From Nelumbo lutea (Eukaryota; Streptophyta; Magnoliopsida; Proteales; Nelumbonaceae): a stretch of DNA of 64,000 bases. The stretch covers positions 61,864,727-61,928,726 of the forward strand of contig JAKGHH010000007.1 in the NCBI GenBank assembly GCA_022828595.1. Direction: 5' to 3'. The notes beneath the pieces were generated by a model that made no database searches, was not told where the DNA came from, and saw only the letters and a list, made by a program, of their open reading frames with translations. This document shows, one piece after another, positions 44,841 through 57,139 of this stretch (the stretch's first letter is position 1; every line of letters starts with the position of its first letter). A program made the position numbers and the translations under genes.

Positions 44841-46385
44841 TGATGAGACTTAGAAGAACCTTATTTTGTCCCCTTAATTTCATCCTTTTACACTACTTTA
44901 GCACTTAAATGCACTCATTACTCTTGTATTTCGATTCAGGGCAATAAAGAAGGCAATTGGAAGGAAACAGGCAAATTCGGGTGATTTTGCCTAGTTTCGG
45001 CAACAGTCAGTGATCTGGGCCTAACTCACAATTCCAGACTCCGAATTGGGCAATTCAAGAAGCATTAGAAAGAAGAAAGAAAGGACCACAACTTTTGTGT
45101 TTTAGGTTTTGACTGATTCGGTCTGCGTCGAGTATAAAACCGGGCCCGAAGTCGGAGCAAGTTCGCAGCCAGGCCCATTTAACAGCTGAAGCCCAACTCG
45201 CAGAAGAACCTGGAAGCAGCCCAAGTAGCAGAGAAGCCCAACTCGGATGCAAGAGTCTAGAGTCCTAATTCGAATGTAATCTCCCAAGAGGGAGAGAGTC
45301 TTATTAGATCTAAACTTTGAATGTAATCCTATAAGGATAAGAAGGTTGGGGATTAGATAAGAGATAGGATAGGATTAGTTCAAAGAAGATCAAGACTCCC
45401 TAAAGATAAGATGATCTCCTAGAAGGAGTTGGAAAACAGCCCTCTCCTTTGGCTATATAAAGAGGGGGGCGAACCAGCTCTAGCATCACTCACTCTCAGA
45501 TCCAAGAGATCATCAAGAAGACCAAGAAGCTCAAGAAGGCAGTTCGGCTATGGAGAAGAAAAGCATGGAGATTGCGCAGATCATGAGCAGCTAAGCTTCT
45601 TTTTCTGGTTCAAGGGGGAGGTTCGATTGTGTCATTGTGAGGTTCTATAGTTAATTTATTTTCTTGCTTTTTAATTCAAGTATTCATTGATTCTTGTGCA
45701 TATTTTTATTGGATGTTGATGTTAATTAGTTTGACAAACTGAATTAATGTTGATTTTCCTACTGCTATCCATGATTTAGGTGATCCGTAATTGTCACGAA
45801 TAATGGTACAAGTAGCAATTAGGTTGTTATCTTTTTGGGTCAATTGTTCGTGACAGCCTTTGACCAATGTTTTAACATGGTTTAACCTAAATGAATCTGT
45901 GGAACAAGATTTAGCAATTGCAGCTATCTCAATTATTGTTATTTTGGTTTAACTATTTTCACAACTCTTAATGCTATCATTGTTTAACATGGAACGCTAT
46001 TGTACCCTATTGAGTGGTGATAAGTGTTGATCGAATGCTGGGTTTGGTCAACTGAATTAGGAAAACACAAGGTTTATTATGGCTATCCTAATAAATCTAA
46101 GGTTAAATGCTTGAATTGTGAGAATGCTGAAGTGTACGTAGGATGGATGGCCAATCGATTCTTCAATAACCCTTGAACCTTAAGTCGGGAAGATTGATTT
46201 TCTCTTGTTTGTTTAGTTTGTTATTCTTTTGATTTTAGTTATTTAATTTTCCCGCACAATTACTTTACCCATTCGGCTAAGAGATTATTGATTTGCTGCC
46301 TGTGGGATTCGACCTCGAACCTCTTTTACTGCAAATACTTGATTGTGTGTCTAGTAATACTTTTGAGGGCTTCGACCACCCATCA
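44841..46385 (+). repeat. 3' LTR of element D
   Basis: 1545 bp, TGATGAGACTT to CACCCATCA, followed by the target duplication CCATC. It is the more complete copy of the pair. Confidence 0.95.
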
Positions 46386-46390
46386 CCATC

Positions 46391-47210
46391 CCTGAGAAGT
46401 AGAGCAACACTCAGGAGAACACCAACCTCAGAGCTGAGAACCAGCCTAAGATGGAAACACCAATCCAAGTTGATATCGAAATATTGTCAAACAAGGTTTA
46501 TGAGTTCGAGGCGCTCTTTGAAGAACGACTTAGGAAACTCGAGCAGAGTTAGGAGGAGACAAGGAGTGCTCTCTAGATCTTGCTCAACTGTTCGGCACAA
46601 GCTGAACATACCCCCACCGCCACTCTCCCCGTTGTCCCAAATTCCAACCCTAACCCCAGCTGTCACACCTCCAACCTACACCTGCTATCCCAGAACAATC
46701 CAATAGGGCCAACCCAACCCCAACCCAAATAGGTCACCAACCTGCCCACCAATTTTACACCTACCCTTGCATTGACCTGATAACAGAGACCCCTCTCATC
46801 TGGAATGAGTTGAGGGGATACGTCCAGGGGCTGGTAGTTGAAAGTCACAACTGGGCCTAAGATTTCGCCATCTTACAAAAGCCCTACTTTGACCGTATTC
46901 TGTACAAGCCCTACGCTATCGGGTACACCCCTCCTCAACAATGACCACAATACGACGGACAGAGAGGTAGCCTGTAGGAGCACATTAGCAAAGTTTGAAG
47001 ACATCCTCAGTTCCTTCACTCTTGGCGGGGACCTCATAGTATGAGAGTTTTTGAAGTTGCTAACAAGCCCGATGTACACTTTGTGCGTAAGTTTCACCTC
47101 TGGGAGCATTGATTTTGGGGCAAACTAGCTAAGAGATTCTTGTCAAAATAGTTCACCTTGGAGACAAAATTAACAATGGCCGACCTGCGGAACGTGGAGC
47201 AGGGGCCAAG
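46391..47210 (+). pseudogene. gag remainder of M2, decayed
   Basis: Short open pieces read METPIQVDIEILSNKVYEFE then ALFEERLRKLEQS (a probable N-terminal coiled coil), followed by Pro/Asn/Thr-rich text and NKPDVHFVRKFHLWEH further on. It differs from the M1 gag core. RVP and RT do not follow; a deletion joins gag to RNase H near 47220. Confidence 0.5.
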
Positions 47211-47229
47211 GGAAGATCTTCTGGCCCAA

Positions 47230-47950
47230 TCAAGATCTCCTAGGACAAAAGGTAAGGCTTATCGCACGAAATGACCCAATTAAGTTCTTCATGGATAGAC
47301 CTCCTCTTTTAGGCAAACTTGTTAAATGGATGATGCAGCTCAATGGATATGCGATAAAATACACACAACCTTGAAGCCATTAAGTGTCAGGCAGTAGCAA
47401 TCTATTGGCCACGTTCCCATCGAACACCGATTTTCCTATATCAGATGAGGTTCTTGGAGATACACCCATGGTCGCTCTAGTCAAAAGTAGTGAGTGGATC
47501 CTAACCTTCGACGGGAGCAACACGAGCACCTCGGTCGGTGTTGGGTAACCCTAACTTTTCTTGACGGACAAACCTCTGCCTATTCCTTTAAGCTTCAATT
47601 ACCCTATTCTCACAATATAGCGGAATATGAAGCACTGGTCCTTGGTCTAATCAAAGCAATAGAAGTTGGCGCGAAGAAGATAAAGGTAATCGGTGATGCC
47701 AAACTGGTGACCAGACAACTCGATGGAAGTACGACGGTGAAAGAACTAACTATTCTACCATATAGGACCTTGATCCAGAAGCTAATCCACAATCTAAATG
47801 TAGATTTCAAAGATCAGAATAGAGCCAAAAACAGGTTTTTTGATGCATTAGCCACCTTAGGGTCCAAGATGCAAGCCAACCTAGAGCCAATAGAGATCTT
47901 TATCCAATTAGTTGACAAACAATCGATTTTCACCCCGAGCGACTAGGTGG
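47230..47950 (+). pseudogene. RNase H end and archaeal-type RNase H of M2
   Basis: LIARNDPIKFFMDRPPLLGK and LVKWMMQLNGYAIKYT are the end of the ordinary RNase H/connection. The second RNase H begins EWILTFDGSNTSTSVGVG (about 47490-47545). The aligned frame continues YSHNIAEYEALVLGLIKAIE, VIGDAKLVTRQLDGS and LDALATLGSKMQAN-like text. First Asp (FDGS), Glu (AEYEA) and second Asp (GDAKL) are all present. A frameshift near 47545 splits the domain. Confidence 0.8.
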
Positions 47951-48099
47951 AAGATGAGCATAAAATAGCAACCAATGATTGGAGATACGAAGTCATACCG
48001 AAGCTAAAAAGTCAGATCATAGGGACACAAAGACATCAAGTTAATCGCAAATTTCCAACTAGTAAACATCGTGTTGTACCATAGAGAATCAAATGGTGT

Positions 48100-49570
48100 G
48101 AGGACAAGATGTAGGCAAATCGGAGCCCGAAGCGGTGCTAAACGAAGTACATAAGGCTAGCTGTGGAGATGTCATAAGTACCCTATTCATAAATTGCAGT
48201 GGTTAGGGTATTTCTGGCCTGTGATGAAGTGGGATTCCACCAAGATACAAAGAGAATGTGACAAATTCATCCAACAGACGGACGATAGAGATTGCCTAGC
48301 AGTCTACGAGGAGGATTGGAGAGGATGTACATAGAATACCTGCGAGAGCACACACTACCTATTGATATTACATTGAGGAGGAAGCTATTGTCTAAGGCCA
48401 AGAGATTCTACTTTCAAGACGGAGTGTTGTATTGGAATCACATGCAGAGAAAACTCTACGATGCTTGGCCGGTGAAGAGATCAATGACATACTAGAGGCA
48501 GCCCATAGTTCTGAACTTGTAGCCCACCAAGGTCAGCTCTCCCTACACAATCATATCTCACACCTAGGTTTCTACTAGCCAACTATGATGGAAGACATGC
48601 AACGACATGTGCGTAGATGCCACACGTGCCAAGTCCATGATGAAAGGATCCGTAAGCCTACCAACAACCTTCAAACCACTCATCTTACCCTGGCCATTCT
48701 ACACTTAGGGTGTACACCTAAAAGGCAAAATACACCCACCCTCTGGAGGGTATTGCTTCATCATCGTAGCCATAGATTACTTTACTAAATGGGTAGAAGC
48801 TGTCCCCTTGCAACGAATCTGTGCAGCCAACATAGCAAATTTCCTAGGACAAAACATAGTCCAGAGATTTAGAGTTCCAATGTGGATACTGATCGACAAC
48901 GGCCTGTCCATCAAAAATCAAGAAGTCTGTGATCTCTTAGGGCAGTACGGGGCAAGATTAGGAACACCCACGACATATTACCCCCAGAGAAATGGTCAGG
49001 CAAGAGGCCACAAACAAGACATTACTAAGAATGTTGAGCAAAAAAGTGGCCACCAATCAAAACAATTAGGGCAGACAAGCTATCAGAAACTCATTGGGCT
49101 TACCGCACATCTATTAGAAAAAGTATACAGGTGACACCTTACTCCTTAGTCTACGATCAAGAGGCAGTGCTCCTAGTAAAGATAAAAGCTGTATTCGTCA
49201 GGGTAGCTTTCACAATGGGTAAGAAGATTAGGTCAAAAGACTTAGAGGCACTACTTGCGAACAGATTTGAGGTAGTCGATGAAGTTGGAGATGCAAACCT
49301 CACAGAAGCAAAGCAAATACCAACGAGCCCTAGCTAACAAATTCAATAGACATCGAAGGCCTAGAAATTTCAAAGAGGGGGATAAAGTATTGAAGACAGC
49401 TCTCAACATTCGGCAAGGCAAGTTTGTGGGAAAGTTCGCACCAACATGGGAAGGCCCGTACTTGAAAAAAAAGCCCATAGTTAGGGATACTATGTATTGC
49501 AAACTGTAGAAATGGGTGAAGACGATGAAATCATAAATGGTTACTGGTTGAAACCTTACTTTGATTGACT
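48100..49570 (+). pseudogene. Integrase of M2
   Basis: Linker IEYLREHTLPIDITLRRKLL and RFYFQDGVLYWNHMQRKLY; zinc region AHSSELVAHQGQ then GFY*PTMMEDMQRHVRRCHT with CHTC; core AIDYFTKWVEAVPLQ, ILIDNGLSIKNQEVCDLLGQ and YYPQRNGQARGHK (Glu region changed); C-terminus RPRNFKEGDKVLKTALNIRQ and GPYLKKKPIVRDTMYCKL, ending NGYWLKPYFD. A second zinc-region-like stretch (GYFWPVMKWDSTKIQRECDK, about 48207-48266) precedes it, perhaps a partial duplication. Stops and shifts throughout. Confidence 0.78.
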
Positions 49571-49852
49571 CTATGCTTCTGCATTTACACAAATCCGAGT
49601 ACCTATTTTAATAAATAAATCTACGGTGTTTTACAATACTCTTTATCACTCACTCATTTGACCTGTGATAAAGTCTAGCATTCTAATTGCAATGAAGTTG
49701 TTTTGTCCTTCAATTAAAATTCCTTGCATTTGGACACTGTGAAAGTAGTAAAATGAATGATGCATTACAATTTATTACAATTTGTTCCAACATATGCCAT
49801 ATACTTGCTTGCACACATATTTTGTTAATGATTAAACAATCTATTTTACTAT
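49571..49852. other. Spacer between integrase and tandem array of M2
   Basis: AT-rich, no ORF of interest; marks the start of the M2 3' untranslated region. Confidence 0.5.
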
Positions 49853-50930
49853 GCTCTCAAAGCCCCAACAACCCCAAGCACTCTATACTACATGCTCCAT
49901 GCGAAGGCCTTGGCAACTCCGGGCACAGCTCAAAGCCCTAGCAACCTCGGGCACTCTATACCGGATGCTCCATGCGAAGGCCCTACAACCCCAGGCGCAG
50001 CTCAAAGCCCTGGCAACCCTGGGCATTCTATACTGCATACTCCATGCGAAGGCCCTAGAAACCCCAGGCGTAGCTCAAAGCCCCGACAACCCTAGGCATT
50101 CTATACTGCATACTCCATGCGAAGGCCCTAGAAACGCCAGGCGTAGCTCAAAGCCCCGACAACCCCAGGCACTCTATACTGCATGCTCCATACGAAGGCC
50201 CTAGCAATCCCAGGAACACAGCTCAAAGCCCCGGAAACCCCGAGCACTCTATACCACATGCTCCATGCGAAGGCCCTGACAACCCTAGGCATAGCTCAAA
50301 GCCTGGCAACCCAGACACTCTATACCGGATGCTCCATGCGAAGGCCCCGGCAACCCCAGGCGCAGCTCAAAGCCCTGGAAACCTCAGGCGCTCTATACCA
50401 AATGCTCCATTCGAAGGCCCTGATAACCCCAAGCGCAGCTCAAAGCCTCGGCAACCTAGGATACTCTATACTGCATGCTCCATGCGAAGGCCCTAGCAAC
50501 CCCAAGCGCAGCTCAAAGCCCCGGCAACCTAGGATACTCTATACCGCATGCTCCATGCGAAGGCCCTAGCAACCCCAAGCGCAGCTCAAAGCCCCGGCAA
50601 CCCCAGATACTCTATACCGTATGCTCCATGTGACAGCCTTGGCAACCCCAGGCACAACTCAAAGCCCTGACAACTCTGGTTACTCTATACTGCATGCTCC
50701 ATGCGAAGGCCCTAGCAACCCCAGGCACAACTCAAAGCCCCGACAACTCCGGACACTCTATACCGCATTCTCCATGCAAAAACCCTAACAACCCCAGGCA
50801 CAAAAATGCCCTGGCAAACCCAGGCACAGACAAGCCCTGGCAACCCTAGGCATAGACAAAGCCCTGGCAACCCTAGGTACCGCCAAAGTTTTGGTAACCC
50901 CAAGCACATTCATACCTCCATGTAACCATT
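49853..50930 (+). repeat. 73-bp satellite-like tandem array inside M2
   Basis: About 13 units of 70-75 bp, anchored on CTCTATAC at 49880, 49955, 50028, 50098, 50171, 50246, 50317, 50390, 50464, 50537, 50611, 50684 and 50757. Each unit is a dimer of two related halves of about 36 bp: GAAGGCCCTAGCAACCCCAG and CAAAGCCCCGGCAACCCCAG. The last 150 bases contain only the half-unit (AGCCCTGGCAACCC). The ORFs through it reflect the absence of stops in the unit. Tandem arrays downstream of pol are known in Tat elements and can seed satellites. Confidence 0.92.
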
Positions 50931-51820
50931 GGGGGGCTTCATCATTTAGGAGATATGACTCCTATCCATTTCATAAATATGGATACTCTGTCTAACTGCT
51001 ATGAACTAAGGGAAGACAAACTTCACCTGCCCTACATTGACTATAAAACTCCACTAAAGAACAACACTTTGCGACCCCAAACATGGTTGCGATGAAACCC
51101 TAACCTATGCTACTCATTCACACTCTGACTAAACCCAAACTTTATCGCCCACAAAGGTCTTTGCTTTCTTAAGGCACAACAACCATCGATCCTTGCATGT
51201 GTAGCAAAATCACGTCTCCCTACAAAGTAATTCAAACTTCTCTTTCTATGACAATGCTAATTATCCGTTTGAAATAACTCCTTCGCACTTGATAGTAATC
51301 TCAGATGATTGGAATAGCACCGTTCATTTTCTCTAACAATCTGTTATAAAGTTCACCAGGCCTGTGATAATACTTGATTGTGATAGAGTCTGATGGGCAC
51401 TCGACTCTAAAATACTTGAATTTTATTTTGGAGGTTACCTAAAAACCCACAACAATATCAGTAGGCACTCGCAATCTGCCTTCTTCCCAACAAACGTTTA
51501 AAACATGCGCTAAGCCTCCAAACTAAGTGGCACACACAATCCTATAGTAGTACTCAAGGATTTTGACTATCATCCAAAATTTACATTAATACAAGTTATG
51601 ATAAAAAATCCACATGCGACTTCCAAGCCGCAACTTTGACTCAGATGCTTTCCTACGAACTAATTGTGAATGAAGTTGTATTACAAAATTTTGGACAAAT
51701 TAACGAAGTTCTCTTAGAAATCATTATGAAAGCTCTCTCATATAGAGCTCTAATATAATGGAAAATCTTCCTCTACATTTAAACTCGCTATGTATCAGAG
51801 CTTGAACATAATACGCTAAG
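50931..51820 (+). other. M2 3' untranslated region homologous to X
   Basis: Begins GGGGGGCTTCATCATTTAGG and shares with 5604-6130 the blocks GACAAACTTCACCTGCCCTA, ACAAAGTAATTCAA and CTTCGCACTTGATAGTAATC. No gene seen. Confidence 0.6.
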
Positions 51821-51825
51821 GCTAT

Positions 51826-54800
51826 TTGAAATTGGAACTTTTCACTATTTACCAAAAATTATTATACAATATAATCATGGGACAACCCCGGAATGGTCCA
51901 TTACAGTTTAAGACAATCAATGGTCATTTGGCCCACTCTTCCAGTGTCGTAGATATGGTGTCCAACACCCGGCTAGTTTCTTCAAATTTTTGTAGACTTT
52001 CTAACTCCATCCTCAGGGATTCGCTCCTGCCGCGCACATTCTTCTCTCAAACCTTGAGCTTATCCGCAACTCTAGCGATGCCTGCCTCAACCACTTTCCG
52101 GCATCCACGGACATCTGCCATAGAATAGAACAAATCAGTCTGAGATATGTCCCGACTAGCCTTCCAGAAGGCATGCGCCAATACCACGACATGCTTCTCG
52201 ATTTGTTCCATGAAAAAGCTTGACATGCCTCCAGCTAGCAAGCAAAGTCAGTCCACAATAAATCCTCTCAATGGGTGGGGCCATTGTACCACTCATTAGT
52301 GTGGCAACGGTGGTTCAGAGCAGGACCTACAATCTTTGGATGCAGTCTTCCTTCTGTAACCACTCAGCACGACTTGCAATTGATGTGAACTGGGCAATTG
52401 TGTTGGAAATGCTATACTGCACGCCTCTACCCTGAAACTATTACTGGATCCACCACTAGGAAGTGCTACAATAGGATGTTGTGAATTATCACAGTACTCT
52501 AATAGCTTCCGCCGTATCTGGACCAGTTCCTCGTCGTGTGTCAATTCCTCAGAAGGAAAAGTGACACTGGGTTCCGCATCCTCATTTCCCGAATGACGTT
52601 CTAAGTTAGCCAAAACCTCAGGCGCCACAAAGTTATTGACCTCAAGCCTGGTGAAGCATCCACGGAAGCACTACCCATCGCAACTGGGGACCAAGGCTCA
52701 ACAGACATCCTGCCCCTTACATCCTCAGAGACATCAACATCGTCAACAGCAATAGCAGACTCTACACGCTATATTGCCGTCTCTAAATCCATAACCGGTT
52801 GACTGACCTGATGCACCCCCGGGACAACAAAATCACAGACGTCGCATAGACCTTCAATGTCCTCAACAACAACGGAATCAACTCCGGGGGGCTGCATTGC
52901 CCTCAACTCCTCGGCCAAGCGTCTAAAGAAAGGCGTGTTTGACACCCCAGTCGGATACTCAGAGAAGGGAGCCTGCGATAAAGTCAAATACAAACAGTCA
53001 GTTTAACGATACTGGTTATGTGATAAATACTGAGTGGACAGTGAAACACAACTGTGATTTACCTCTTGATCCACTTCATCGACCCCCACGATATCTTCAT
53101 TAGACTGCGCCTTATCGCAGTCCACCCGCTTCAAAACAAAAGACTGTTCAACAGTTAGTCCTCACAACATGTAACAAACACAATAATTCAAATAAACATA
53201 TGCACTAAACTGCCCACCAAGTTCACCTTATTAGGAGAGTTAACTAGGACTCCTACTGACTGCTCCTAATGACCTACCGGAACCTCCATGTCCAGTCAGG
53301 TGCCATCATCGTCCACAGACTGCAAGGAAAAAGCAGACAACATTAGTACAACTTTCATACCACAACAAAGAAAAAAAAACATATCACAAAGAAAAGTGGC
53401 GTACCAAAGCATCATCCCTAGGACCCTGCTTCGGGCGAGGAGGAAGCTTCCCTCTTCATTCACTCGCTTGAGAACCGGACGATAGCACCCCCAGGAGAGG
53501 ATACCATAACCACCAACTCCACCGGCTTCATGACCGGAGTTGGTCCTTCCCACAGGAGCCATTGTTGGAACTGCTTGGCCACCTGTAGGCGCATGTGATG
53601 AAGCCACAACTGAAGGCTCCAGTACCGCACCAGACCAGGAAGAAACGGGGCACATTCACAAACCTTTCCCTCTTCATGGGACGGGGATGGCTACACTCTC
53701 CCTCATCAATAGGCGGTTGTTTCCCGTCACGCTTGGATGGCGGCTCCCTCGGAGAACTGGGACGAACAATGGCAGCATTCCCCCTCTGACTGGTGGCGTG
53801 ACCTTCCGGAGGAGTTGACGCATGACGAAGATGGGGGGTCATCCACGATAACTCCTAGAACCCCCGAATAGCGCACAAAGATACGAAAGATGGAGAGACC
53901 TGCACACTTGCATCCTCCCATAATCAGCTACTAGGAACTGCACACATCTAGGAAAGGCATGGTTGTGACGTCGCACCATAATCATCATAACCAAACTGTC
54001 GTTGCACCCAGTCTAGGTGATACATCGAAAGCTGCACTTCACCTGACCGATCAAGATAGGCAATGACACCAGGCTAGGTAACTAGTTGAGCCATACCCGT
54101 AGTAGCGGTCATCATGTGAATGGTGCGCTAATTGTCATCCCCCCCCGGAATGGGCACTCCGATGCAAAATGGCATGGCATGGCGCACCGCCTAGGCATAC
54201 CACCTCCAAATAAATCCGTCGAGAGGACAATTTCACGCTGATCTTGTTCATTTTAAAATACTTGTGCCTCTTGTCATGGAGCCAGCGTTTCCCTCTACAC
54301 ACCTTGACAATCTTCTCCTCTAACCTGTCACCATGAAGAGTTAGCAACTTGGACGCGAAGTGGCTGCAGTTGACACAATGTCACGTTAAGCTCCAATCAC
54401 TCGCAAAGGAACATCCACAGAAAAGGGGTAAAAACATAGCTCACATGCCTCTTGCAATTGGGATCATTGAGCTGTTGAACAGTGTCATCCAACTACTCGT
54501 ATCAATACCCAAGAAACATATAGGCCAATGGAAGTTAATGCCCACTGGCAGCAAGGACGGCAAAGGGAACCAGAACAATGCGGAGACCATGGTCAAGAAT
54601 TCTCGGAACAAGAAACAGGACACCACATAGAGAATATAGGTGGCAAGTGGCACTGTGAGCCAACACCCCACACCATAACATCCCTTCCACCACCGCACTC
54701 AAACTAGTATCGCATCCAGTGCTCCAATGGCATTTTGCCACTAATGCTTTATACGGAGGAACTTCCTCAAGAAGATCCTCACACAACCCCCTCAATTCCG

Positions 54801-55352
54801 TAGGAATGGACTTGATGTTCTACAAATGCCATGCAGACACTACACCTTCAACAGGTAGCGCTAACAGATCTGCCACATCTTCGACTGTAATAGTGAATTC
54901 CTCGAATTCACCCACGAAAGTGTGAGTGCGACAAACCAATGACTGATAAGGTGATTGACATATTTGACACCCTCCAGACCAGCAAGGTTTGTAAAGCAAT
55001 CCACAAACCTGACAAGCCTAGAATCCTGCAATGTACGACAATAAAAAGGGTTCTTGAGAATTTACTGCGCCCAAGAGGTATAACTAGTAAGAAACTTTGA
55101 ACTATCAGTTCGGGGTTCCTGACATTTATACGATACAAACGCCTTGACTCGGTCACAGAGACACATCAACTATGTGCAGGAAATAACTTCAAAAGAACCA
55201 CTCTCACCCTTGGACACAGGCATGGACGGCCAAAATCCCCGCTCACCATTAACCGCTAGGACCGCCTCCCTTTCTACTAATATCTCAGCAGTATCAACCT
55301 CCCTAACGAAGTCGGCAAAAAGGGAGTCTAGTCTATTCGAACGAATAGCCAT
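51826..55352 (-). pseudogene. Antisense PMD-like ORF of M2 (copy 1)
   Basis: Starts MAIRSNRLDSLFADFVREVD at 55352. RLVRFVDCFTNLAGLEGV follows, then the PMD-like signature EFEEFTITVEDVADLLALPV (about 54858-54917), then GLCEDLLEEVPPYKALVAKC, the FLGY-YE-LDDTV motif near 54480-54520, and VIAYLDRSGEVQLSMYHLDW then VQRQFGYDD (about 53985-54070). The last fits the RQFG motif that ends many plant mobile domains. A hydrophilic middle and the helical HVVVLAHAFWKASRD plus coiled coil (52241-51900) complete it. Stops and shifts break it into at least ten pieces. It runs opposite to integrase. Confidence 0.6.
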
Positions 55353-56301
55353 GAGAAGAAAGAAACAGATACAGAACAGAGAGACAAAGAATGAAAGAAA
55401 TGAGCGAAAACATCTTTGGAATACAAGGTACTCTGGGAAAACAACAACACTGGAACCCTACGGAGACACTAACGAAATGTAAAGGGAAAACTGAAGTGGT
55501 TGCCCCTCCCTGATTTTATGGAGATTCTACTCCTCCACATGTACAAAAACATCAAATGGCATCAGGGAAGACGAAAGGGACGCCCGTATAGAGCCGATAT
55601 GATGCTTAACCCAAAAGAAATCGAGGGAATTTACCCAAAGATCCTTAGAAAGGCGGGACCAAAACGATGCCTTAATTCAAAAGAGACCATGTCAATAACC
55701 GACACACATGCGAAACCATGAATGATGAGCCATGCGGCATAAAGGTAAAGATATCTCGAACACAAGGTTGTAAAAACTGCTTGAATGGGTTTCATTACTG
55801 AAGCCAAACACCATTAATGACTTGCATGCGACCACCCTCGAAGAACGTTCTCTTAATCCTCTTTCAACCACAACACCCCAATAAACTGCCAAATCACCCG
55901 AATTGATAAGAAACCAACATCGGAAAGCTGATCCAATGATCACACAGAGGGATTCTCCCTTACTTAGGCCATAACTAATGCCAACTCCTTCCTTCCTTGA
56001 CAGAATAACAATTCGAGAAGGACTGACAGCAAAACCACTATACCCAGATTCGCTAGGGAGACTGAAACACATAGACAACGTATGATAGCAATACATCAAT
56101 AGGCCATCACTACAAACCAGAAGGAATGTTGTTCAATCTAAGATAAACACCACCACACCATTGATGTCACTCGGTTATGATCAACTTAACCAGACCTAAG
56201 CTATTCGCAATCAGGTCTTAAGAATACAAAATAATGAAGAACAATAAATTAAGTACACTATAAAGCGGTGACACTGTATTTTCAAGTACATTCATTCAGA
56301 A
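55353..56301. other. Spacer between two antisense ORF copies
   Basis: No convincing gene. The minus-strand open frame at 55692-56099 has no recognisable domain. The DNA is probably the untranslated flank of the partial second copy, as in X at 5630-6740. Confidence 0.4.
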
Positions 56302-57139
56302 TTAGTTAAAATAATTACGAAAAAAAAACCAATGTACAAATTTCGTAAAGCAACCCATTTCCTCCCTCATTAACACTATATTCTCAAGCAGGGGCTTTCG
56401 AGCCTCAAACGCCTTCAATTCTTCCACCTCTACCTCATATTCTGTTTCCAACTCGTGCTGACGAGCGCATTCTGCCATGAGGACATTCAACTTTTCAGTG
56501 GCCTTAGCAAGCTTCGCCTCAGCAACCTCGATACGAGAATACATGTCCCTCAAAGACCAACCAAAAACTAGCGGCAACTCCTCAAGAATCGCCTTCCAGA
56601 ACACGTGCGCTGGCAAGACAAGTTGCTCTTCAATATGCCCCACACGAAAACCAATAGCAGAAAAGCAGTCACAGGTCTTCAACCATTGTGCAAGGACGAA
56701 CCATGACAGCTGATCGAAAGGGAGATTCATAATATCGTACATCATCGTCGCAAGTGTATTTAAAGCAGGAGTCACGACGACGGATGAAAACTAGAAAGAA
56801 GGTAACCAGCCACCCTGAATAATTGCCACTACAAATTTTGCCATAGACCTCATCACTGAAAACTTGTCATACGAATCGACGCCTTGGACAAGAACACAGT
56901 CCACAACCTTGTACCCCAAAGGAGCTATGCCGTTCTCATCACAATACTTCAACAACATCTTGCGAATAAATGCAAGCTCTGAGTTGTTTGACAGTCTCTT
57001 AAGAGAGGATTATGCTAGAGGCGAAGTTGTGGACCCGACGGCTTCAGCATCATTCATCAAATGGGGGGCATCAGGAACCCGGCCTCGTCATGTGCCCTTT
57101 GTTGATTCAGAGCCATTGTCAAAAGCAAAGAACAGATGA
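56302..57139 (-). pseudogene. Partial second antisense ORF (C-terminal half) in M2
   Basis: Residues ALNTLATMMYDIMNLPFDQL, FRVGHIEEQLVLPAHVFWKA and the coiled coil AEAKLAKATEKLNVLMAECA then EVEELKAFEARKP align closely with X (6746-7309) and less well with copy 1 of M2. The PMD-like half is absent. An open frame of 157 codons (56775-56302) remains. The mixture suggests M2 is a chimera of two Tat elements or acquired this part by recombination. Confidence 0.6.

Larger units (their letters stand above)
36866..46385 (+). mobile_element. Athila-type LTR retrotransposon D, complete but inactive
   Basis: 9520 bp on the plus strand: 5' LTR, tRNA-Asp-type primer site, gag, protease, RT, RNase H, integrase, 3' untranslated region with stem-loops, polypurine tract, 3' LTR. 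The target duplication is a perfect CCATC (36861-36865 and 46386-46390). It is the only Athila-type copy here with a whole pol. No env-like ORF follows integrase. At least five in-frame stops and three frameshifts break gag-pol. Confidence 0.97.

Noticed and set aside
48110..48280. Second integrase zinc domain in M2 as a functional duplication
   Set aside because: Only a GYFWPVMKWDSTKI-like stretch is recognisable and the ligands are not all visible; it could be decayed linker sequence.
49851..50569. Overlapping ORFs of 67-128 codons in the 73-bp array
   Set aside because: They arise because the repeat unit lacks stops; 73 is not a multiple of 3, so all frames show similar Pro/Ala-rich text. 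There is no start context or domain.
49853..50930. Possible CRISPR array
   Set aside because: Units are contiguous and spacers are not unique; it is a tandem repeat in plant DNA.
53288..53842. Open frames in both strands near 53300-53840
   Set aside because: They overlap the decayed antisense ORF and show no independent domain; the minus-strand ones are pieces of that ORF.
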